Assembly (NCBI GenBank): GCA_000437555.1
Contig: FR901019.1
Coordinates: 15,522-21,046, forward strand
DNA from: Acidaminococcus sp. CAG:917
Lineage (GTDB): Bacteria; Bacillota; Clostridia; Christensenellales; CAG-917
Direction of reading: 5' to 3'
Length of the DNA: 5,525 nucleotides
In this document: piece after piece, positions 1 to 4,857 of the stretch
How positions within the stretch are numbered: position 1 is the first letter of the stretch
Layout: each line of letters starts with the position of its first letter
Program-made: the position numbers and the translations under genes
Notes under the pieces: model-generated
Databases searched by the model: none
The model's input: the letters and a program-made list of their open reading frames with translations, nothing else
What the model was told of the DNA's origin: nothing

Positions 1-1
1 T

Positions 2-52
2 ACAGCATACAAAAGAAAAGGAAAAGGGCTTTTTGCCTTGTCTGATTTATGA
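2..52 (+). CDS. C-terminal end of an upstream gene (partial, product unknown)
   Basis: A reading frame open from the window edge ends at TGA 50-52, overlapping the ATG at 49 in an ATGA arrangement typical of translationally coupled genes. The 16 visible codons give a basic then hydrophobic tail (TAYKRKGKGLFALSDL). No product can be recognised from so little. The alternative frame beginning at base 1 stops at TGA 43-45 and would end in IQKKRKRAFCLV, so the choice of frame rests mainly on the overlap. The lack of a well-placed Shine-Dalgarno sequence before base 49 fits coupling to an upstream gene. Confidence 0.4.
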   Translation, partial: TAYKRKGKGLFALSDL

Positions 53-1551
53 CGAAAAGATTGTTCGGTAGCCGTCCGCTTCTCTTTATGGCGGTGACGT
101 TTTCGTTCGGCATTTTAATAGGTGCGGCGTGCGTTTCGTCTTTAGGAGCGAAAATCGCGCTGTTTTGCATTTTTGCGATATGCGCCTCTGTTATGCTTGC
201 GGTAAAATTCTTTCGCAGGTTTGCATATCTGGCAGTATGTGCTCTTATAGGATTTCTCGCAATAATCGGCGCAGGCGATATTTACAACGCCAATGCGTTG
301 CCGTCCGGTGAAAATTTAACGCTAAGGGGACAGGTGACAAGCGAGATAACTTTTTCCGACGAGTTTTATTTTACAATCGATTCTATTTCCGTAAACGGCA
401 AAAGTTACAGCGGGCAGGCAAACGTATATTTTTATTCCGATGATATCGATTTCCGCCCGGGCGATTTTATCGAAATGAGGGCGACCGTTTACACAAACGA
501 TTTTAATCCGTTCGATTCTCTTTTCTCTTCCGTCTTTGTCAAAGGTTCTTATTACGGAGTATTTACATACAGCTGTTATAAAATTTCCGACGGAGAGTTA
601 GACTTCTTTACCGATACGGAGCTGAAAGTAAAGGAAAATTTTTATACCTACACTCGTCCCGATACTGCGGACATTGCCACCGCTCTCATTTTCGGCGATA
701 AAAGCACGATGAACGAAAACTTATACGACGACGTCAAAGTCAGCGGTCTGGCGCACGTGCTTGCAATATCCGGTCTTCATATTTCCATACTCGCAATGTT
801 CGTCAGTTGGATACTCAAAAAGTGCAAAGTCAAAAGCGTGATAAGGCTTGCCGTTGTCGGCGTGTTGCTTTTGATTTACCTTGTCTTTTGCGGTTTTGCC
901 TCAAGTGCTATGAGAGCTTTTATAATGACAATGTGTCTTATGGGCGCAAGGGCGTTCGGTAAAAAGCCCGATTATTTATCTGCCCTGTCGCTTGCCGCGA
1001 TAATCATAATGCTGATAAATCCCGTAAACCTCTTTGCCGTCGGTTTTCAGCTTTCGGTGCTTGCCGTGCTCGGAATAATGCTGCTCAACAAACCGATTAT
1101 CAAATTCTTCAAGCGCGATAATAAATTTACACAGCTTGTGACAACGTCGCTTTCTACCAACGTTATGACATATCCCGTGGTTGCAAACGTATTCGGGCAG
1201 TTTCCAGTTTTCTTTTTAATTTCAAACCTTATCGTCTTGCCTCTTATGAGTTTTATTTATATCGGCGTTATAATTTTGACTTTGTTTACTCTCATAATTC
1301 CGCTGCCTCAAATTCTTATAATTCTCGATTATCTTTTAATACCTTTTAAAGCAACGATTATGGCGCTGTCGTCGGTGGCGGTAGCGAGTATTCCCGCCGT
1401 CGGAATGGGAGTGTTTTCGATAGGCTATTACCTTGCGATAATCATACAAAGCAGATATATTTTCATTCGCCGTGATTTAAAGATAAAAATATCTCTTTCG
1501 GTTCTCGCCGTGTTTTTGTTCCTTGCTGCGGCTGTTAATTTTGGCATATAA
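49..1551 (+). CDS. ComEC/Rec2-family competence membrane channel, without metallo-beta-lactamase domain
   Basis: This is a polytopic inner-membrane protein of the ComEC/Rec2 family, which moves single-stranded DNA across the membrane during natural transformation. About three hydrophobic helices lie in residues 10-75, followed by a beta-rich soluble segment (about 85-180, the DUF4131/OB-like position). The competence-domain core then begins with the hallmark GLAHVLAISGLHIS (233-246, His236 and His244). Further family signatures are GFASSAMRA (282-290) and NPVNLFAVGFQLS (324-336). At 500 residues it ends after the membrane core, whereas Bacillus subtilis ComEC is about 776 residues and carries a C-terminal metallo-beta-lactamase-like domain, absent here. 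The stop is followed directly by another promoter, so no in-frame continuation was seen. The start at 49 overlaps an upstream stop (ATGA). A purine-rich stretch at 15-28 lies too far upstream to be a good ribosome site, suggesting coupling. Family assignment is secure; activity in DNA uptake is inferred. Confidence 0.93.
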   Translation: MTKRLFGSRPLLFMAVTFSFGILIGAACVSSLGAKIALFCIFAICASVMLAVKFFRRFAYLAVCALIGFLAIIGAGDIYNANALPSGENLTLRGQVTSEITFSDEFYFTIDSISVNGKSYSGQANVYFYSDDIDFRPGDFIEMRATVYTNDFNPFDSLFSSVFVKGSYYGVFTYSCYKISDGELDFFTDTELKVKENFYTYTRPDTADIATALIFGDKSTMNENLYDDVKVSGLAHVLAISGLHISILAMFVSWILKKCKVKSVIRLAVVGVLLLIYLVFCGFASSAMRAFIMTMCLMGARAFGKKPDYLSALSLAAIIIMLINPVNLFAVGFQLSVLAVLGIMLLNKPIIKFFKRDNKFTQLVTTSLSTNVMTYPVVANVFGQFPVFFLISNLIVLPLMSFIYIGVIILTLFTLIIPLPQILIILDYLLIPFKATIMALSSVAVASIPAVGMGVFSIGYYLAIIIQSRYIFIRRDLKIKISLSVLAVFLFLAAAVNFGI

Positions 1552-1580
1552 GATAATATTTTGTATCTTGACTTATTTTT
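1550..1580 (+). terminator. Weak AU-rich hairpin after the comEC-type gene
   Basis: AAGATA (1550-1555) can pair with TATCTT (1564-1569) around an 8-base loop, and a T-rich stretch (1573-1580) follows. The stem is short, entirely weak apart from one G-C pair, and overlaps the -35 box of the next promoter. It is at best an inefficient terminator, so read-through into the kinase gene is likely. Confidence 0.15.
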
Positions 1581-1595
1581 CAGGTATGTTAAAAT
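1568..1595 (+). promoter_or_regulatory. Sigma-A-type promoter for the cytidylate-kinase-like gene
   Basis: TTGACT (1568-1573) and TAAAAT (1590-1595) are separated by 16 bases. The -10 box is preceded by TATGT, giving a TGn-extended -10 (TG at 1587-1588). The predicted transcript start is near 1602, leaving a leader of about 20 bases. The leader contains AGGGGG (1612-1617), a one-mismatch Shine-Dalgarno sequence 6 bases before the ATG at 1624. Confidence 0.65.
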
Positions 1596-1623
1596 AAAAT
1601 AAATAAGGGATAGGGGGTTTCAT

Positions 1624-2235
1624 ATGCAAAATTTTGTTGTTACAATCGGCAGACAATACGGAAGTGGCGGAAAGGAAATAGGTAAGGCTCTTGCCGACAG
1701 ACTCGGTATAAAGTGCTATGACAAAACCTTGATAGAACTTGCCGCCCAAAAATCGGGTTTCAGCCCCGACACAATCGAGAAGATAGACGAAAAATCGGCA
1801 AATCCCTTGTTTGTGCCAATTGCGCCCAATTATTACGGCAATATCGTAGGCGGAAATTTTGAGTTTTCCATGAGCGACAAACTGTTTTTGATTGAATCGG
1901 AAATCATCAAAAATATCGCAATAAACGAATCTGCCGTCATCGTCGGAAGGTGCGGAAACGAGGTTTTAAAGGGTATGCCTCACGTTCTCAACGTGTTTAT
2001 TTATGCACCTATCGAAGACAGAGTAAAGCGCATTATGGCAAGGCAGAATCTCGACGAGAAAAAAGCTCTTTCGATGATAAACAAAGTGGACAAAAAAAGA
2101 GAGCAATATTTCAATTTCTATACAGGCAAAAAGTGGGGCGTAAACGACTACCATCTGTCCGTTTCGTCAACGCTGGGCATAAATCCTATTGTCGAGATGA
2201 TTGTCACTTTGCTCTCGTCGGAAAAATTTACCTGA
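1624..2235 (+). CDS. Cytidylate kinase-like P-loop kinase
   Basis: This 203-residue cytosolic protein belongs to the cytidylate-kinase-like family common in Clostridia and Bacteroidetes, a sister group of Cmk within the P-loop nucleoside monophosphate kinases. The phosphate-binding loop is IGRQYGSGGKEIG (8-20), close to the N-terminus as expected. A second core strand with VIVGRCGNEVL (105-115) matches the family's GRC motif. An arginine/lysine-rich segment (RVKRIMARQ, 133-141) lies where NMP kinases have their lid, and KKREQYFNFYTGKKWG (157-172) is the family-typical tail signature. Length is normal. By family it would transfer phosphate from ATP to a small nucleotide such as CMP, but members often coexist with a true cmk and their substrate is mostly untested. 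It has its own promoter and no clear terminator behind it, so some transcription may continue into the next gene. No functional tie to the comEC-type gene is evident. Confidence 0.9.
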   Translation: MQNFVVTIGRQYGSGGKEIGKALADRLGIKCYDKTLIELAAQKSGFSPDTIEKIDEKSANPLFVPIAPNYYGNIVGGNFEFSMSDKLFLIESEIIKNIAINESAVIVGRCGNEVLKGMPHVLNVFIYAPIEDRVKRIMARQNLDEKKALSMINKVDKKREQYFNFYTGKKWGVNDYHLSVSSTLGINPIVEMIVTLLSSEKFT

Positions 2236-2255
2236 TACCGAGGTGGCGCTAGAGG

Positions 2256-2283
2256 TTGACTATACCGTATAAAATGGTATAAT
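2256..2283 (+). promoter_or_regulatory. Sigma-A-type promoter for the membrane-anchored DUF1508 gene
   Basis: TTGACT (2256-2261) and a perfect TATAAT (2278-2283) are separated by 16 bases, with TGG directly before the -10 box (extended -10, TG at 2275-2276). The predicted transcript start is near 2289-2291. The leader of about 48 bases ends in AAGGAG (2328-2333), only 4 bases from the ATG at 2338. Confidence 0.78.
2261..2281. promoter_or_regulatory. Candidate operator: inverted repeat inside the promoter
   Basis: TATACC (2261-2266) and GGTATA (2276-2281) form a perfect 6-base inverted repeat with a 9-base spacer. It begins at the last base of the -35 box and ends within the -10 box. A dimeric regulator bound here would block RNA polymerase. 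Part of the right arm is also -10 sequence, so coincidence is possible. No matching regulator gene is in the window and the motif does not match an operator I recognise. Confidence 0.35.
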
Positions 2284-2288
2284 CTTAC

Positions 2289-2304
2289 TGCCGAACTTTC
2301 GGCA
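2289..2304 (+). promoter_or_regulatory. Hairpin at the predicted 5' end of the DUF1508 mRNA
   Basis: TGCCGA (2289-2294) pairs with TCGGCA (2299-2304) around an ACTT loop; the symmetry extends one further base inward on each side. The hairpin starts at about the predicted +1 of the upstream promoter and no T-tract follows, so it is not an intrinsic terminator. A stem at the extreme 5' end could protect the mRNA from 5'-end-dependent decay, or the DNA could be a second operator. The structure is seen; the role is inferred. Confidence 0.4.
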
Positions 2305-2337
2305 ATATATTCATCGCGCCTATCTATAAGGAGTTTT

Positions 2338-3819
2338 ATGAGTCAAGGCTATTTAATATTTTTAGATATCATTCAACGCGATTACGTAAAGTGGCCGCTT
2401 GTCGCCATTGTCGCTTTTTTAGTTATTTTCTTTACCGTTGCAGGTCTTATAAGGGAAAATCTCGCTCTTGCCGGTTGGGAGAAAAAGAAGTTTGTTAAGC
2501 GCAACGGCAAAAAATACGAAGTTTCCAATTCGGGAAAATATATAGTGCGTGACGGCGACCTTGTCGTCGAGGTTTCCACGATGCCGGGCGACGGAATAAA
2601 GGTGGACCCCGACCGAGTCAAAAAGATGGACGAGGCAAAGCTCGATTATACCTATGACGATACCAACGAGGCTAACGCTTCATATATTATCGAGTCTAAG
2701 CCGACTAAAAAGATTGACGATACCGAAAATACTATGGAAGAGGAGGACGAATCTTTCGTTTCATACGACGAAATCGTCCCCGAAAAAAAGAACGAGTTTA
2801 AACCCATCGATATGCCCAAAATTTTTAAGGATAAACAAAGCGACCCCGAGCAGATGAAAATTTTGGAAGAACAGCAACGTGAGTTTGAAAATTCTCTTTC
2901 AGACGAGGTAGAAGAAGTCCGCAGAGAAATTATGGCTAAAAACGCCGCTCAGCAAGATAAGGATTCTGCCGTCGGCGGGCTTGCGCATTCGGACGGTCCC
3001 GTGGAGGAGGTAAGCGCAATTTCTTCAAAAGAGCCTATTGTGCTTCCCGTAATAACGAGAGCGGGCAAAAAAGATGACGTTCAAGAGGAAGAAAAGTCCG
3101 TGGCCGCCGAGGAGTCGGCTGAAACTGCCGACAGCGGAACCGACGTGCAGAATAAACCTTCACCTGAAAAGGAAGAGGAAAAAACAAGTCAAACTAGCGC
3201 TCAAACGGCAACTGAACAAAGCGCGGACGAGCAAACGCTTTTGCTTTCGGCAAGGGAAAATCACAACCCAATCACCGTTGCCGACGAGGAAAAGATAAAG
3301 CAAATCGCTCAAGAGAGAATTGTGACGGCATCTCAGCAGAGAGCGAGTGCGGAAGCGGAAAACTATAAAGAGAAAATGGCGATGGAGGCGGAAACGGAAG
3401 TCAAGATTGCCGATTCCGAAAAAGTCAACGTCAAAAAGGACGTTTTAAAGAAACTTGTCACACCCAATCCGCCCGTCGGTCAGTTTGACGAAGCCGTCGT
3501 ATTCGGAAAATACGAAATTTATCAAAACTCCGACGGCTCGCTCAGATATCACCTCTTTACCAACAAGGGTGAGGCGATTTACGGGCACGGCGGATTTAAA
3601 GACATAAAGACGGTGCTTTCGCATATCAACAGCTTCAAACTTTCCATTCAAGGCGGTCAGTTTGAAATTCAAGGGGATAAAGAGCTCGGCTACCGTTTTG
3701 TGCTAAAAAGAGGAGACGCGCTTTTCAGAGGAATTATCCACAAGTCCAAAGAGAGAGTCAAACAGACAATTGACCAAATTAAATATTACGGTCTTACCGA
3801 AATTATCCGCATGGATTAA
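2338..3819 (+). CDS. Membrane-anchored protein with acidic linker and C-terminal DUF1508 (YegP-like) repeats
   Basis: The protein has three parts. Residues 19-38 form one hydrophobic membrane segment. It is followed by a very basic stretch (WEKKKFVKRNGKK, 47-59) that, by the positive-inside rule, puts the C-terminus in the cytoplasm. A basic/beta-rich portion to about 85 leads into a long, charged, low-complexity linker (about 88-385) rich in Glu, Asp, Lys, Ser and Ala with short coiled-coil-prone pieces. Residues 391-438 (KYEIYQNSDGSLRYHL) and 442-488 (FEIQGDKELGYRFVL) look like two DUF1508 repeats, the arrangement of small soluble YegP proteins (about 110 residues); the second is diverged and the usual Asn-Gly turn is altered in both. 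The function of DUF1508 is unknown. The linker codes without interruption and in the same style as its neighbours, so it is not a degraded fusion. It has its own promoter and terminator and appears monocistronic. I assign no specific function; a membrane-tethered scaffold is a guess from architecture. Confidence 0.85.
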   Translation: MSQGYLIFLDIIQRDYVKWPLVAIVAFLVIFFTVAGLIRENLALAGWEKKKFVKRNGKKYEVSNSGKYIVRDGDLVVEVSTMPGDGIKVDPDRVKKMDEAKLDYTYDDTNEANASYIIESKPTKKIDDTENTMEEEDESFVSYDEIVPEKKNEFKPIDMPKIFKDKQSDPEQMKILEEQQREFENSLSDEVEEVRREIMAKNAAQQDKDSAVGGLAHSDGPVEEVSAISSKEPIVLPVITRAGKKDDVQEEEKSVAAEESAETADSGTDVQNKPSPEKEEEKTSQTSAQTATEQSADEQTLLLSARENHNPITVADEEKIKQIAQERIVTASQQRASAEAENYKEKMAMEAETEVKIADSEKVNVKKDVLKKLVTPNPPVGQFDEAVVFGKYEIYQNSDGSLRYHLFTNKGEAIYGHGGFKDIKTVLSHINSFKLSIQGGQFEIQGDKELGYRFVLKRGDALFRGIIHKSKERVKQTIDQIKYYGLTEIIRMD

Positions 3820-3822
3820 ATA

Positions 3823-3850
3823 AAAAAGGACGGTATCGTCCTTTTTGTTT
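3823..3850 (+). terminator. Intrinsic terminator after the DUF1508 gene
   Basis: AAAAAGGACG (3823-3832) pairs perfectly with CGTCCTTTTT (3837-3846) around a GTAT loop, followed by GTTTTG and then another T-rich run. It starts 3 bases after the stop codon. The A-run on the 5' arm makes it symmetrical, so it could act in both directions, although no convergent gene is present. Confidence 0.9.
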
Positions 3851-4080
3851 TGTCCTTTTTAGGTCTTTAGCAAAGTCGGCTTTTAGATAATCTGTTTAAA
3901 ACCGCTAAATATCAAGAGTGGCTTTATTCGGAAAAGGGTAAAAGTGCAAAGCTGTTTAATCAAGGGCGTTAATTTGAAAAAACCGATTATTTATGAAAAG
4001 CGGTTTAATTGTGAAAAGAGCGAGGGATAAAACCGTTTTATTAGTTCGGTGAAAGTTTAAAAAAATATCGCAACCTCTAA
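3851..4080. other. A/T-rich intergenic stretch without a recognisable gene
   Basis: About 230 bases between the terminator and the next promoter. No open frame with a start codon and ribosome site was found on either strand by eye. It contains several short AAACCG/CGGTTT words: an 8-base inverted pair AAACCGCT (3899-3906) and AGCGGTTT (3999-4006), a nearer AAACCG (3980-3985) that can pair with the same CGGTTT (4001-4006), and a small AT-rich palindrome ATAAAA-CCG-TTTTAT (4027-4041). None matches a riboswitch or RNA family I recognise. One 33-codon open stretch (3871-3969, stop 3970-3972) lacks a start and may be chance. Confidence 0.5.
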
Positions 4081-4088
4081 AAAACTGT

Positions 4089-4116
4089 TTTACATTTTTT
4101 TTTGGTATGATATAAT
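4089..4116 (+). promoter_or_regulatory. Strong sigma-A-type promoter for the NifU-like/GGGtGRT pair
   Basis: TTTACA (4089-4094) and a perfect TATAAT (4111-4116) are separated by 16 bases. The spacer holds a run of nine T (4095-4103), and the -10 box is preceded by TATGA, an extended -10. The predicted transcript start is near 4122-4124, giving a leader of about 30 bases with an ideal AGGAGG (4143-4148) 5 bases before the ATG at 4154. The near-consensus elements suggest high expression. Confidence 0.82.
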
Positions 4117-4119
4117 AAA

Positions 4120-4137
4120 TTTACAACGATTTTACAA
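4120..4137. repeat. Direct repeat TTTACAA at the transcript start (possible regulatory site)
   Basis: TTTACAA occurs at 4120-4126 and 4131-4137, offset by 11 bases (about one helical turn), at and just after the predicted +1. A related TTTACAT overlaps the -35 box (4089-4095). This spacing would suit tandem binding by a regulator, but the words are AT-rich and chance is a fair explanation. Confidence 0.25.
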
Positions 4138-4153
4138 ATAGAAGGAGGATTCT

Positions 4154-4846
4154 ATGCAATATTCACACGAAGTAGAAAAAATGGTTTGTGTTGCAAAAGG
4201 ACCAAATCACGGACCTGCGCCTATCCCCGAAGAAGGCAAATGGGTGCAAGCCAAAGAAATTAAAGACATTAGCGGATTGACTCACGGCGTCGGCTGGTGC
4301 GCTCCTCAACAGGGTGCTTGCAAACTTACGCTCAACGTAAAAGAGGGAGTCATTCAGGAAGCTCTCGTCGAAACGCTCGGTTGCAGCGGCATGACCCACT
4401 CGGCGGCTATGGCGGCAGAAATTTTGGCAGGAAAAACGATTTTGGAGGCATTAAACACAGACCTTGTTTGTGACGCAATCAACACTGCTATGCGTGAATT
4501 GTTCCTCCAGATAGTATACGGCAGAACGCAATCTGCGTTCAGCGAAGACGGACTTCCCATCGGCGCAGGTCTCGAAGACCTCGGCAAAGGTCTCCGTTCG
4601 CAAATCGGAACGATGTATTCCACCGTCAAAAAAGGTCCCCGTTACCTTGAAATGGCGGAAGGTTACGTCACCGAAATCGCACTCGACAGCGACGACCAGA
4701 TTATCGGCTATAAATTCGTCAAACTCGGCGTTATGATGGATATGATTAAAAAAGGCGTCGACGCAAACGAGGCTGTTAAAAAATGCACGGGAACTTACGG
4801 CAGATATGACGGCGCCGCTAAGTATATCGACCCGAGAAATGAATAA
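4154..4846 (+). CDS. NifU/IscU-like iron-sulfur scaffold-type protein with C-terminal extension
   Basis: This 230-residue cytosolic protein has an IscU/NifU N-terminal-like core, the fold on which Fe-S clusters are built before transfer to target enzymes. The core runs from about 45 to 130: GACKLTLNVKEG (54-65) resembles the first strands, LGCSGMTHSAAMAAEILAGKTILEAL (75-100) matches the IscU segment around its second cysteine, and Cys106 with DAINTAM resembles the third cysteine region. The Cys-Gly-Asp motif of true IscU is replaced by GWCAPQQGAC (47-56), so ligands would be drawn from Cys49, Cys56, Cys77 and Cys106; Cys12 and Cys211 lie outside the core. About 100 residues follow the core (to 230), making it much longer than IscU (about 130). 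It starts after an ideal AGGAGG and is followed 11 bases later by a GGGtGRT gene, a pairing I recall from anaerobic Clostridia. No cysteine desulfurase gene is visible. Family placement is good; a scaffold role is inferred. Confidence 0.85.
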   Translation: MQYSHEVEKMVCVAKGPNHGPAPIPEEGKWVQAKEIKDISGLTHGVGWCAPQQGACKLTLNVKEGVIQEALVETLGCSGMTHSAAMAAEILAGKTILEALNTDLVCDAINTAMRELFLQIVYGRTQSAFSEDGLPIGAGLEDLGKGLRSQIGTMYSTVKKGPRYLEMAEGYVTEIALDSDDQIIGYKFVKLGVMMDMIKKGVDANEAVKKCTGTYGRYDGAAKYIDPRNE

Positions 4847-4857
4847 GGAGATGTGCT

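Noticed and set aside
1624..2235. Calling the kinase a standard CMP kinase (cmk)
   Set aside because: The loop motif, GRC motif and C-terminal YTGKKWG signature belong to the cytidylate-kinase-like sister family, so no cmk symbol was given.
1950..2252. A 100-codon frame on the + strand inside and past the kinase gene
   Set aside because: Out-of-frame reading of a clear kinase gene; the product is very basic and unrecognisable, and there is no ribosome site.
3871..3972. A 33-codon open stretch ending at TAA 3970-3972 with a protein-like composition (contains KYQEWLYSEKGKSAKLF)
   Set aside because: It has no start codon or ribosome site, a stop lies immediately upstream at 3868-3870, and a run of this length is common by chance. 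A gene remnant cannot be excluded but is not supported.
4081..4103. Short AAAAC-T-GTTTT symmetry followed by a nine-T run, resembling a terminator
   Set aside because: The stem is too weak and the loop too tight. The T-run is the spacer of a near-consensus promoter, which explains it better.
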